A stretch of 64,000 nucleotides of DNA from Mesodorylaimus sp. YZB2_4 (GCA_030248295.1 JASANH010001237.1:1-64000), one strand, 5' to 3'. Shown: positions 7,769 through 19,295, counted from the stretch's first letter. Numbers and translations are program-made. Notes: generated by a model from the sequence alone, not told the origin.

Positions 7769-10671
7769 TTACAACAACAAAGGTTCTGTGCTACCATCAG
7801 GGGCACAAATTCTCTTGACGTACAAATTAGTCAAGCCTCGCTTGAAGTGTACATAAGTATGGACATCGTTCTTGACTGGCTTGATTCCCACATTCACTGC
7901 CTCACGCATAGCCCCAGGTAAATCAAACAATACTTCATAGAAATTATCACAGCTCATAATATCCTTATTCCTAGATTGTACGCCCTTCATTCTCACATTT
8001 TCATCGCACACATAGCATTTAGAGCACAAACCAATAAAGCTGGCTGCAGTCTTCTCAACCTTCAGTAGGCCAGGCACCCTCTTCTGTGAATCATTTTGCA
8101 CAAACCATAAATGTTTTATTTTTTCAAACTCCACAACTAGCCTAGCCTTGACCAACACTTCAAAAGATTCTGCAGACAATGCCAAATAGATAGAATCAGT
8201 ATCAGACTCCAAGAACATAAAGTCAGACTTATCCAAATATACCAAATGTACATCATATCTAAAGGACAACACTTTCAACTTGGCGTAGGCGTAAACACTC
8301 AACCCGATGACCATGGGTAAATTGAATTTGATGGTCCTTTTCTCTAAATAAACTTCAAAGCAGTCGTCACTCACCTCCTCAGTCCTGTGGTGACAAGGAT
8401 CATTGTGAAGGTTGGTCATTTCCTGTTTATCAACAAACTGAACATTCATGTGCTTTTTGAAATTTGTGATGGTCTTGCCGTAAGAGCTGTTGCCAATAGT
8501 CTTGCAGACATCAGCCAGAGTCCCCATAGCCGCCTTATTCTTGTCCCCTTCCATTCTTTTCTCAGTAACTTTCTGACCAAACCATTTGAAGGCATTCTCT
8601 TTGTCAATTTGAACAACTGCGTGAATCTTTCTTATCTCCACGTCATGGTCCTGATAAAATTTTAACAAAGGAGTCATTAGCCAAATCTCCTGTCCAAAAT
8701 AGCTTCCAGTCAAGCAGTCTCGTGGTTTCTTCAGTAAGCCTTTTCTTTCGGCCACCTCTTTCATGAAGGGGCCAACATCATCTAGCCCCACATTTGCGTG
8801 CTAGATGATAGGAGGAAAATCTTCATAAAGTTCTTTTTTCTCCTCCCTGGTATAGATGTTGACTTTGGCAAATCCGAAATCTTTTTCTTCCATAATAGCT
8901 GCCAGCATATCATCTTCACTGACTTGATCCGTATTGTTGAAATGCCTGGCAGGATATTGCTTTAAATATTCAACGTACTTCTTCGCCATATCAATGAACT
9001 TGGTTAAAGCTAATGTCACTCGTTTTTTATCTTGGAGCAGCTGAGCTACTTTCTTGATAACTGTCCATTCACACTCCCAAAATATGTCCAAGTCAAACAC
9101 CGACTCTGTCAACTCTTTGTACTTGACTGTATCCTGCTGTTGCTGCTTCTGGTTGGTTGGAGATGGTCTGCCATTCCTGTTCAGACATCCATTATTATGG
9201 TTGTGGTAAAAGCAGTTGTTGTATTCAAATACTTCAGGCTTAGGTCGAGCATCTTTAGCAAATCCATCCACTCTCCACTGATGGATACCCAGCTTCTTCT
9301 GGGATCCATGCTGAGCATGATGAATGTAGATACCGTCCAACCAAGCTCTGAATTTCCCACACACAAAGATTTGTTACTGTAAAGTTCTTCACATAATTCT
9401 TTTTCCGTTTCAGAAAAATCCCAAAGCAGGTAGAAGGTTGAATTTGATGAAGAGATTTGAATAAATAAGACAGACAGACGCCAGGAATACTCATAGCTTT
9501 TTTGAAAATGTCAATTCCAAAATCTCTCTAGTAAGTTTTCGCCATGATGGTGCAGGCCTGGAGAAATGGATCAACATCCAGGGAATTGTATAGTTTTGTA
9601 TACTCCAGCATATTTTTGACTTTTTGCTCATCCCAAATTGTTCTTTCACCCTTATATTCTTCTTCAGATATGGTTCCATTTTTCAGAGTTAAGTAAAAGG
9701 CTGATCTAGGCGGGAATTCAGTAATTTTTTCCAAATCTTGATAGCATCTGATCAACTCGTATGGATAGCAGCATTTTTGGGGTCCATTTGGATTAAAAGC
9801 TTTGATAAACTTGTCCAAGTTGGTGCCAGCGGCCATATACATCATGGCATCCAAAAATCTCAGTTCTCTGGTTGACACACACAGAATGGAACCACCTTTC
9901 TTGATAGGAGTTGGCCACTGGCATTCTTCTGGAACCAATTTTGTATAAACTCCAGTTTCTCTTCTTTTATTTCTGGCCTGCCTGACTCTCTTGACCATTT
10001 CTGGAAAAAGCAGCTTTCTGACCAAATTGAGATCATATTTTCCTCCGCTGTAGGTGACGATGGTCAGTTGTCTACAGCAGCGATCAAGTTTCCTATATAA
10101 TTCCACTAATTTTTTCAATGCAACCTTCTCTCTGAAAAAATTTGCACCAGCTGCAGCAGCACATTTGATTTGTTTGATCGTAAAGTTCTGCGATTCTGTC
10201 AAACTCTTCCTTGAATTTGGCTTTCTCAAGATTGTAGTTCAGATCACTCCATTCCAATATGGTACGATACATTTCTTGCACCAATGCTTGAAGATCTTTG
10301 TTGTGGAAGAACTCGCTGTCAGTAGCGCCAGGAACAGTAGACTTCAAGGCTCCAGTAGTCACAATTTGTTAATCTTTAAACTGCAAGTTAGGAACACCTT
10401 TGTCGATATATTCGACCTCCATATTCCGGTCATTAAGCCTTCCCTCCATGTCTTCATCTATTTCGTCTCTTTTTATATTTGTTTGCAACCGCTCCAGGAT
10501 GGCTTCACAATGGTAGGTAGCAAATGATGGGCAGAACTGCTTCTCTTTATCTACCACGATACCGAATTTCAACAGCTCATCAAAAACTGTGGTTGCAGCT
10601 TCATAACAGCCGCCAGGATATTGATACTCAGGCTGACCGGCACTACAGTGATCAGACTGATGTATTTTCAA
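7769..10671 (-). pseudogene. Protein-primed DNA polymerase B (Polinton), multiply broken
   Basis: Read on the minus strand, this is a type B polymerase of the DNA_pol_B_2 class. From N to C: a helical region at 10671-10093 with an in-frame TAA at 10369-10371; a 3'-5' exonuclease-like region at 10229-9528 (TYSGGKYDLNLV, then RELRFLDAMMYM, then CCYPYELI and YNSLDVDPFLQA); an in-frame TAG at 9528-9530; frameshifted sequence at 9494-9330; and the palm at 9364-8801 (HQWRVDGFAKDAR, VFEYNNCFYHNH). TAG at 8801-8803 follows. Below it are motif B (CKTIGNSSYGKTI) and motif C (LESDTDSIYLAL) in the intact 8791-7769 segment. Motif A is degenerate: an IDM remains near the expected place but the SLYP part is gone. 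With at least three stops and two or more frameshifts it cannot make an active enzyme. It is convergent with the ATPase block. Confidence 0.8.
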
Positions 10672-10679
10672 CTTGTCTT

Positions 10680-11536
10680 TGCAATGTGTAACGTAGTTTA
10701 CTGGCCCAGCCTAATACGGACACAGTAAACGGTTACACGCAACAAGACTGCTTACCCAAAGACCGAGTTGGATAAAGACGGAATCGGCGTCCACTCGAGG
10801 CACAAAACATGGTCCAAACCGTCGACGGGCAATCACACGAAGTCTTTTACTACGGCCGACGCACAAGTCAGAAATACGAAGATCACGAATGACTACGACG
10901 TACCAGCGAGTGACTGCAACTCTACTACTGACCGACCATGGCAGAATGGGCTCCTTATATTCATTTCTAATACACATGGGTATAGAGCGCAACCAGTTTC
11001 CTAACCTAACACAAACGACCTGATCTTACACACCATAGAAATTCCTAGGTCGCCCAGCAAGTTAGGCGATATGCAAATCACACTTACATACTAACCATAG
11101 GGGGGTTGGATCCCCTTGACTCACGAACAACATGTTTGTGCACACCTGAATCAGGTCCTACCGCATTATGCAAAGTGCCCTCTACTGACTCGATTTACGA
11201 GCGTCGTTCCGTTATATCCTATCCTGATTGGACCTTGCCCCCACACCAAAATATCCACTGACGTAGCGCAAGAAACCGACATTGCAAATGGAATAGCTTG
11301 TTGCAATCAGCGCAAGGATACTTTTGCACAAAATAGTTGAAACAGGCGACTTCACCTAGATGAGCGAGAGCAAAGGCGCCTTTTCTTTTAGTCATCTTGA
11401 TCTTTACTAGAAGAGCTAATCAATAATATAAACAAAACTTTCAGACAAGCCAATTTCCAGAACGCTTATCACGAGAAACAATGATTACGACATGAATTCG
11501 GTTCACTTTATAGATCTTGAAAAGGGCCGGGGGTCT
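10680..11536. other. No recognisable gene
   Basis: This stretch follows the 5' end of the polymerase. ORFs here (93 and 78 codons, overlapping on opposite strands) show no motif. It may be the flank or interior of the Polinton, but no terminal inverted repeat was found. Confidence 0.5.
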
Positions 11537-11581
11537 TTTGAGGGGTACTTTTTAGAAGGGGGTTCCTTTGAGGGGTACTTT
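11537..11581. repeat. Two-copy iteron TTTGAGGGGTACTTT
   Basis: The 15-bp block occurs at 11537-11551 and 11567-11581 (30-bp period) with a related GGGGTC/GGGGGTTCC spacer. It lies just upstream of the 118-residue ORF and could be a regulatory repeat or a chance duplication. Confidence 0.7.
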
Positions 11582-11795
11582 ATTGCTATTTGAGAAACGC
11601 CCAATGGGAATGAGTCACTGCTCTGTTCTGATGTGTTGCCAAGTGGTCGTTGAGCAGAGTGAAATGTCCATTCAAGTCGCTTTGTCATTGTATGTGCGAT
11701 GGCTGCGATTCTCTTGCAGAAAAAGAATAACTTTGAAGCCATGTAATCTTCTGCCATGGAAATCATCAATGTTGTTGCAATCACAGCCTCACGCC

Positions 11796-12152
11796 ATGGC
11801 CGTTGATGGTGAAAAGCAGTGGCCAATTCTTGTCAAATTCATCCATCAGCATCCCGAAGCCAGACCCAAGACAGTCAACGAATTGGTGGATGAAAGGGGA
11901 GACTACTTTTTGGAAAGAGATAAGACTGGAGAAGTGCAGTTAAGAAAAGACTGTCCCATTTGGTATAGATGTCAATCAATCATGGCTGTTTACAAAATGC
12001 AATACATGGTTTTATTGTGTTTCAATCCAGCTAGTTCTGATGTGCTACCTTTAAAGATCAAGTTTGACAGTGACGCTTTTGCAGATATGTTCTGCGACTT
12101 GGGCAAGAGGCTGGGCTTAGTTGAAGAGTCTGAGAATATGGACACTGAATGA
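11796..12152 (+). CDS. Unknown 118-residue protein, possibly Polinton-encoded
   Basis: I do not recognise this protein. The ORF is open from 11568, but the preferred start is ATG 11796 in a CGCCATGG context; another in-frame ATG is at 11769. The product is mixed charge with a conserved-looking core (PKTVNELVDERGDYF, then KDCPIWYRCQSIMAVYKM, then FDSDAFADMFCDLGKRLG). It has no signal peptide or membrane segment. The aromatic-rich hydrophobic strands suggest a globular domain rather than a random ORF. The location next to a Polinton polymerase, with no host gene nearby, suggests an element gene. Confidence 0.45.
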   Translation: MAVDGEKQWPILVKFIHQHPEARPKTVNELVDERGDYFLERDKTGEVQLRKDCPIWYRCQSIMAVYKMQYMVLLCFNPASSDVLPLKIKFDSDAFADMFCDLGKRLGLVEESENMDTE

Positions 12153-12294
12153 TAGAATGTTTTGTATAATTATAACCAAAATGTGACGTAAACTCATTGC
12201 TTGCCCCAAGTATGTATGGATTGGCACAGAACTGCACACGATAAAATACACATTTCGTTCGCATTATATTCTTTGCTGACATTAGATCGCGTGC

Positions 12295-13330
12295 TCAGGA
12301 CCTTGACTGAGCTTGAACACGTCTATCATACAAATAATCCTGCAATGGATCGCCTGCTGCGCGCGCGTACATAGGGTACTGTAAGATACAGTAATATCCA
12401 ACCCTAAATTTACTGCAACGGATCGATATCTGCAAGCTTACTGTAGGACATCCTATTGGCTGCCCTTTACACTTAACAAAGCTTCATGGTTTGGATCCTG
12501 GTCGCGTAAGATCGCATGTTAATCCCAAACTGTATGATCGCCTGCCTCACGCATACTGTCAGGTTACTGTAGTATGCTGTAATTAAGACATACCGCTCTT
12601 CACACTTAGATCCCACCTATACTTCAACATAGTGTCACCATACAATTGCCCCTAAAATCCTCTCGTCAGTCCCCTGACGATTTTATAGTTTAGAACCCAG
12701 TCGCGTAGACCGCATGCTGCACCACGCCGCACGGGATCGCATGGAGCATGCATACTGTCGAATGCAGTATCATCAAGACACACAACTCTTTACACAGCAC
12801 TTCACACTTTATGGTTGCACTCTGTATTCACTGATATAATTTCAAAACTTCACACTCATTTTGTGCAGCTTTTCAGTAAATAAATAAACAGGATGTCATG
12901 AGATTGTACAAACATTGCACTAGACCAAAAAGTTTAAAAACTTCTAACGAATGCATAATTGACAAAATCAAAAAGAATAAACAGAATGCCACAAGATTAT
13001 CCAAGCAATGCACAACAAATGTAACGAAGAAATAAATAAATAATAAATATAAAAAAATATAAATAAACAAAAGTCTTATGTAACCTTCAACAAAGAAAAG
13101 GAAACAGAAATAATATTTTAAGCTTCGCCAGTCACATTTTTAGTTTGGAGAAAAAATCAGCTCGTCAGTCCTTCGCTGATTAAAAAAGTTCAAAAGACAT
13201 GTCTCTGTCCTTTGACGATTTTAGAATTTCTGTACCTGCTCTAGGCATACTGTAAGTGGCTTCAGCATGACAGTAAGCGCGCTTCTTTACACTGCCTATG
13301 CTTCAACACAGTGCCACACAAAAGTACCCG
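12295..13330. repeat. Degenerate tandem-like repeat field, about 200-bp units
   Basis: Similar blocks recur: GATCGCATG/GATCGCCTGC, CATACTGT..ACTGTA, a CTTTACACTT-type block, CTATACTTCAACATAGTG, and CTCGTCAGTCC..TGACGATTTTA. Copies are visible near 12350, 12535-12690, 12740-12800 and 13140-13320, interrupted by an AT-rich insertion at about 12870-13130. No coding potential. It is probably an old satellite or a family of decayed MITEs. Confidence 0.55.
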
Positions 13331-13512
13331 CTGGTCACCCCCCCTCTATTATTTTTTTTCCACCAATTGCATAATCGCCTTTAACGTGCGCGGCATTTTC
13401 ACAGCATGATTTTGTTTTATATTGGCGCCCAGTGACTTTAAATCTTGTTTCAAGCAAACGTTGCAACGCCCAGACGTCAATCTACCGGTGAACAATGCTC
13501 TCTTTTTTCCCG

Positions 13513-15997
13513 CTAATTGCAAGTCATACTGTACATGAAACGATCACGTTCGAAAGGGGATGCCACAATCTTCGTGAAAACGAGGAAACGCAAAATCGTG
13601 TGGGCATAATTATCGTGCTGCCGCTGGTTTGAAATCGGCAAGAATAACTTGATGGTCAGTTCGATCCGATCGCCGTCATTCTCACGAATTGCGTCGCAAA
13701 ACCGACAACATGATGCCACGAAACAGGCCTTTCCTCGAGAAATTGTAGACTCCATCAGACGTCGATTCCAGGGTGTGAGCATCACAGCAATGGCCAAGCG
13801 TCGTTCCAAAATTTAAGTACTCACCTCATCTGTCGCATTTTTACCGCTCTGACTCTTGATCAGCGATGGACCCAGACACTGGAGATGCCATTAAATTGCT
13901 CAAGGCCGTCGGATTCAAAAACCGATTGATGCAGCGCTGCGTGAATTCGTGAAATTCTCGTGCCCTGTCATTGTCGTCTTCGCAGTTTTCGTACAGCCTC
14001 CCAACGGCGCCAAGTGCTTCTTCCATTGTCCCACATCCAAGTTCGCTCAAAGTAGCCGCCACAATCGAGCATTTCGTGTAATATTCAATCATTGACGAAA
14101 CTTCATAGAAATAATCGGTTGGATTTTTTTCCACGTTTGTATGACTGAACCGTTCGGCCAAGTTAGAGAGAGTTCCTGCTTCTGTGACGCTGCTCCGCTA
14201 ATAAAAGTCGTGGAGGTGCAACTATAAAAGAATAGTTCCAACTTGGACTATGTTCAGAAAAGGCGCGGGCCTCATCCCTTATACGAGGAAAAAGAAACTT
14301 GTCAACTTGAATAAAAGGAGCCCTCTTTCCTCACTAGCCTAAGTAAGACGGAGTGCCTTAGAATCACAAGATGACGTACTTTCACCAAATTCATCCTCAG
14401 GTGGAACAATCCGAGAACTGGAAATAACAATCCAGGCGCATCTCGGGCGTTGAACCGTCCATTTGGCTTACAGCTGCAGCAATGGCCACTTTTCCAGTTT
14501 TTTGATCGCCGTGAAGATATGTCTCAAATAACAATCTTCTTTTAAATAATACAGTCTTGTTTCTCAGAAAGTGGGCGACAAAATGAAAAACAAGAGCCCT
14601 GACCGGGAATCGAACTCGAACCATTGGGATTTGTAGTCAACAAAGAAACAATTGCATACTGGGAACAATGCGATGTACCCGACACTCTGAAGTACGGGCA
14701 CACTGCATCTAACAGGTCTCTGTTTTCGAAGCTTGGTTTTCAGAAACTCTCCACTTTCAAATTTTAAGGCAGAAAATATATCAGATTTGAAATGAGAATA
14801 AGAGATCTTGAAAAGTAAACGGTTCTCGTTCAACCTCCTTGAGCCCAACCTATATCCAACAAGCAACAGAATTGCACAAGTTTATTTCTTACCAATTCTG
14901 CAGGATACTGCCCATCCAATGATGGTACAAATTCTTGCAAACGCTCCAGAATTTCCATCATATCGGTCGTCACTGATTCATTCTTCAATATCAATCCCAA
15001 ATTATCCTAAAACAAATGCTACCATCTTCTTATGGGCGCCTAGACTTCTAAATGACAAAGCTCACGTATTCCGATTCCAGGTCCGCGTATTTGTCATACT
15101 TGTGCGTCAAATGCCAGTCGACTCTTCCTGCCATTTCGGCAAAAGGCGGCATCTGCTTGACCACAGTTCGCTCCCAAAAAGATAAAAACGATAGCGCGAA
15201 TCGACGTAAGTCGTGAACTGCAGGCATGAATTCTGCTAACGGAACTGTCGACAGTTGCACGACCCGGCTCTCTCGTGATAGCGCATCGTCGACGGGTCGT
15301 CCCTTGATCTCCATACAATTAAGCCAATGTCGCTGATGATACTAGCCGTCAATTTTGCCAGTCAAGTCGAAATTATCGCCGACTAGGCTGTAAATTGGGA
15401 GCGATCGTCAGCTAACTGAGAAATAGCGCCCATAGGATCATAGTTCGCACTGCAATTTTCTTCCAGTCTCGAGTTGACAGCCTTGACTAACTCCTTCGGA
15501 ATGACTAGTTGTTCTTCCAATATTTTCGGCCAATTCTCAGCTTCCACAGTTTCGTCTTGATTATCACCGTAATAATTTAACAGACGGCGAATAGCCATTC
15601 TTACTTCGATTTCTTCTTTCCAGCCCTTCACAGCTGTTGCGTACCCGAGTTTGTTTTGGGCGTCGATCAGCGTACTGTTGTGAACCGAAATATTTACAGC
15701 TGATAATGCGTTGATTCCTCTGCAGCTTAATCCGAAATGTTTGGCCAACAAGCCGATTTGAAGCTGAAACGCTGAGGCGAACTTGTTGCGGGTTTTTTAT
15801 AAAATGGCTGCCGATAGAGCAACACATTTTCCCAGTTGTTCTTTCGTCGCTTTTTTATTGACTAGACGTGCAGGTCTTGGACTAGAGCCGATGGTTCTTA
15901 GTAATTTGAACATGATCGGGGATTTCTCAGAGAGTTCTGTCGCAGCATCGGCCAATTCAATTTTTAAAAACTTTGTCACGTCTTTCTCCAAAAACAA
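13513..15997 (-). pseudogene. DUF6589-type protein remnant (transposon-associated)
   Basis: Read on the minus strand, several blocks in changing frames resemble the long DUF6589 proteins common in repeat-rich animal and fungal genomes. The blocks are: 15997-15383 (one frame, TAA at 15797-15799; QLQIGLLAKHFGLS); 15314-15048 (GRVDWHLTHKYDKY); about 15020-14925 (LGLILKNESVT then MMEILERLQEFVPSL) ending at a donor-like GTAAGA; about 14560-14397 (LHGDQKTGKV...TPEMRLD, matching the GDQ..ER...RLD element); 14161-13841; and 13809-13513 (CDAIRENDGDRIELT..., then HTILRFLVF). No single frame survives, so this is decayed. The family's function is unknown to me. Assignment rests on the order of motifs. 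Confidence 0.5.
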
Positions 15998-16769
15998 CTA
16001 CATATACTCTACAGGCCAAACATGTTATAAGCCTGGAATAGAAGTATATTGCCGAAGCATCAAAGATTGCTGTACGTCATGCGCAGAAGGTAGCAGTTTA
16101 TCCAGTGCGAGGGATAGACTACGATAGCTATCAACGCTTTTGGCATTGACTGCGAATTACATTCTATTCGCTGGTATCGACGTACTTCTTTAACAGGGGT
16201 CGATTCGTTGACTAGGAACCTGCTGACAATTGTTGAGCTCGATGTTCCCGTATCTATAAAGAAGATCAGGGCGCTAAATCATAGAAGTTGATTTCTCAGT
16301 AGTCGTATGTATGGAAAGCTAAAACATCTTCCGAAGCCAAAGTTTTAGAGCTGTGTGCACACTGCATGTCCACTAATGCATCAACTACGTTCTATTCCAG
16401 CGTCGATCGATCTGACCGAAGGCTAGGATGCCGATCCTAACTGAAACTGATAAGGCAATCAGTATCGACCCATAACTGATTGCACTTATGGACCAATATT
16501 ATCAGTCATCGGCCTGTGCTGGACCCGATTCTGACTAGATCCGGGGTCTAGATAGGCCTGATCCATCCTTCAGATCGGCAGATCAGTTCAGTTGGATCAG
16601 TTATTACTGGAACAACTTCTGAGTATACTATAAACCTTGATTGCACCGTTTCGTAAATTTGTACCTGCAGTATGATCGTTGTCCCCAGCTCAACATGAAA
16701 GCTCAACAGCTTGATTCAGGCCTGCTGAATGTTATACAGTAGCCTAGCCGCCTATTCTGTAAAACCATG
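15998..16769. other. No recognisable gene
   Basis: No ORF longer than 60 codons shows a motif. The stretch contains several GATC/GATCGG-rich segments (16400-16610) without clear repeat structure. Confidence 0.6.
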
Positions 16770-16771
16770 TA

Positions 16772-16881
16772 CAGTCGACCTCCCGAGGTAGAAGCACACG
16801 TAAAACATACTATAGCTTGAAAATCAGGGAATGGAAACTTGTTGCAATTATTCGGACTTCGCAATTATCCGAGGTCGACTG
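16772..16881. mobile_element. pogo/Tc1-like MITE with TA target duplication
   Basis: The element starts CAGTCGACCTC and ends GAGGTCGACTG, a perfect 11-bp terminal inverted repeat, and is flanked by TA on both sides (16770-16771 and 16882-16883). The ends resemble pogo/Tigger-type MITEs. At 110 bp it is non-autonomous. Confidence 0.75.
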
Positions 16882-16883
16882 TA

Positions 16884-17287
16884 CATGTAAAGTAACTATT
16901 GTGTCTAGCTATCTACCGGTCTAGGTATCTACCGCTACAGTATCCACGGCTAACCAAAATATTGCGACCATGCACAAGGCCGGTCGGAAGCGATGCTTTG
17001 TACGTTTTAGAACCAGAACTAATGTTCTAATCGCTAATATAGATTCCCAACAGGTAAACCTCGCTTAAACGAAGACAGCCAGCTAACATGATTCCTTTTT
17101 ATGAAAGAGTCCGACACAGGAGCTAGGCAGTGTGATTGCAAATTCGAGTTGAGCTAAAAATTCAAAACAGAAACAACAAGTACTCATACCTACAAACGAT
17201 TAGATTGATCTGTGTTTTTGAAGGCTTCCAAACAAGTACGCACAACAAACAGTTTCGAATTTATCGAATCTTAAAAAATCTCGTTGT
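16884..17287. other. No recognisable gene
   Basis: Anonymous sequence between the MITE and the LINE remnant. One 64-codon ORF (17136-17330) has no recognisable motif. Confidence 0.6.
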
Positions 17288-17740
17288 GTGGTGCCTTCAG
17301 TTCTTGGCACAGTTCACGATGCTTGTGTGAGATCAGTTTTAGAATATGGATGTGTTTGTTGGGACCCAGTTTTGAAACAGGATGTGCATGAACTGGAACG
17401 CGCTCAATTTAATGCCTTACGTCTTTTTTTGAACGATTTTAACATTTCGTATGATGCAGGCCTATGTAGACAAGGCTGGCTAGGTCTCTCTTTTCAATCG
17501 TAGGAAGCATTCGAAACTCCATCAGTTTTACAAGTTTTACAACAACATTCACGATTTTAATTTTTATGCTGATCATCCGTTAGTACATAAGACTGCTTTT
17601 CGCACTAGCGAGAGGAATGTGGCACCGTACCATTCAGTAGTTCCTAGGCATTTTTTGAGACATACAAACAATGTTTTATATTTTCCTTACCTCGGTTTCG
17701 TTTTTCTGTTTCAAAGGTTACTTTTAGTGATTTTTTTTAA
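17288..17740 (+). pseudogene. Non-LTR retrotransposon RT C-terminal remnant
   Basis: The translation VRSVLEYGCVCWDPVLKQDV followed by HELERAQFNALRLF is the signature found after the palm of non-LTR reverse transcriptases (the ..LEYA.PVWDP...LE..Q..A.R block). After about 17485 the frame shifts, and the continuing block (LFNRRKHSKLHQFYK..., then VPRHFLRHTN) matches the usual tail. The catalytic palm is not present here. This is a 5'-truncated dead LINE copy. Confidence 0.7.
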
Positions 17741-18355
17741 GGGAGATATTATTACGATTGGAGTTCTAAGGAAATGAGCATATGTACATTAGTATACTCT
17801 AAGGGAAATATTGACTTGAAACCCGTGTTCAGCCTAGTGCGTACTTTTTCAGTGAAAGATACAGGAACATTAGCAAAGATTTTCCAAATCCATTCGGGAG
17901 TTGACAAAAAACGTCTCTCCCTTTTGTCAGTTCGTGCAAAACAGTCACCTGCAAAAGACCATAAAAGACTTCAAAAACCAAAAAATTCAAAGCGTACTTT
18001 CGAGATGGCCAACTGCAACAACTAGCGAGAACTAAAACCTCGGAACTTAGAAGATTCAGTGAAAACTAGGTTAACTGCACTAGAATCCTACAAAAAATAC
18101 CCAAAAAATAACAGAAAAGTCAAGCCTCCTTCGGAAATTAGCACAACAACGTACTTGCTCCTCTTTAAGAATAATGTCTTTCGAAACTTGATGTGACTGC
18201 CGAAAAATCCCAAAATTTTCTGTGATTTCTTCCTAAGACAATTACATTTTCCTGAAAATAAAAACAAGAACTTCAATAAAATTTGAATACACAATAATAA
18301 TTTATTTCAGGTACTTTCAGCTACATTTCACGCAAAAAATTCTGATAAAACAAAG
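17741..18355. other. No recognisable gene
   Basis: An 83-codon basic ORF at 17774-18025 is present but has no motif I recognise. It may be further decayed LINE 3' sequence. Confidence 0.5.
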
Positions 18356-18478
18356 TATCTCGCCAGGGTTTGCTCCAGGGTCTGGTCTTTCCATGCAGAG
18401 CATAACCCTCGCCAGGGTCTGCTCCGCCGTGGAGAGCATAACCCTCGGAGCGCAGCCTGGAGCACACCCTCGGCCAAT
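18356..18478. repeat. Minisatellite, CTCGCCAGGGTCTGCTCC-type units
   Basis: Three imperfect units carry CGCCAGGGT(T/C)TGCTCC followed by GAGAGCATAACCCTCG. It directly precedes the PCSK2-like fragment. Confidence 0.7.
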
Positions 18479-18546
18479 GCTACAGCACACAGGACGGGAT
18501 CCTGTCTAACGAGGTTGGCGAAAGTTGACAGAGTATCCTACGCACA

Positions 18547-18911
18547 TCAGCCCGGGTGGATACTCTGTCGCACAGAGAAGACAACCTTTTCAAACAGGGT
18601 CGACACGGACTCGGCAACATCTTTGTGTGGGCCAGCGGCGATGGTGGCGAGGATGACGACTGCAACTGTGACGGATACGCAGCCAGCATGTGGACCATTT
18701 CCATAAACTCTGCCATCAATGATGGCGAAAATGCCCACTACGACGAAAGCTGCAGTTCCACCCTGGCATCCACGTTCAGCAATGGAGGCAAGAACCCCGA
18801 AACTGGCGTGGCCACCACCGACCTTCACGGACAATGCACCAAGAGCCACAGCAAAACGTTGCCGCCGCCTCAGAGGCTGCCGATGTGTTCGCGCTGGCTT
18901 TGGAAGCCAAG
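18547..18911 (+). pseudogene. PCSK2: Proprotein convertase 2-like exon fragment, catalytic Ser lost
   Basis: The ORF carries the distal catalytic domain of a subtilisin/kexin-type convertase, closest in my judgement to PC2/amontillado/EGL-3. Seen: GNIFVWASGDGGEDDDCNCD, then YAASMWTISINSAI, then YDESCSSTLASTFSNG, then GVATTDLHGQCTKSHS. Family members process neuropeptide precursors in secretory granules. The segment then reads KTL where the catalytic Gly-Thr-Ser should be, and a one-base deletion follows. In the next frame the family sequence continues (EAADVFALALEA) up to a donor-like GTAAG at 18912. The upstream part containing catalytic Asp and His is absent. Minisatellites flank it. I infer a duplicated, inactivated exon rather than the functional gene; a sequencing error could explain the indel but not the Ser change. 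Confidence 0.7.
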
Positions 18912-18997
18912 TAAGAGCATTCTGTACTGCAACCTGTGCTCCACTACTAAGCATGCTCACCACGTGACCTAGAAACAATTGACTTTTCGATTACTTC

Positions 18998-19295
18998 ATC
19001 TCGGGACCATCTCATAACATCCAGTAAACCTAGGGAGCAGTTCCCAAAATAAATAAAAACGTCGATCATATCCCCAAGATTCAGATAGTCGAGGGACCAT
19101 CTCCTAAAACTCCTTAAACGTGGGGGGCATCTCCAAAAATCAAAGAATCTTGAGACTCACAAAGCCTGGGAACCATCTCATAGGATTCACTAAACCTGGG
19201 GAGGGAACATCTCAATCAAAAACCTTGAGACCATCTTCCAAGATGCACTAACCGTGGGAACCATCTCCTGAGATTGAAAAAACCTCGGCCATCTA
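18998..19295. repeat. Degenerate minisatellite, GGGACCATCTCxxAA units
   Basis: About eight imperfect units of roughly 35-40 bp share GGGAACCATCTCATA/CTAA...ACTAAACCTGGGG. The divergence is high, so the array is old. It lies just 3' of the PCSK2-like fragment. Confidence 0.7.

Noticed and set aside
14585-14640. B-box-like GAGTTCGATTCCCGG on the minus strand as a tRNA
   Set aside because: No A box at a suitable distance and no cloverleaf; it falls within the decayed DUF6589 region or its intron.
18547-18978. 143-codon minus ORF over the PCSK2-like fragment
   Set aside because: The plus strand carries clear convertase motifs; the minus ORF has none and is a shadow.
18356-19295. CRISPR-like array
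   Set aside because: Units are degenerate and contiguous without unique spacers; these are minisatellites in an animal genome.
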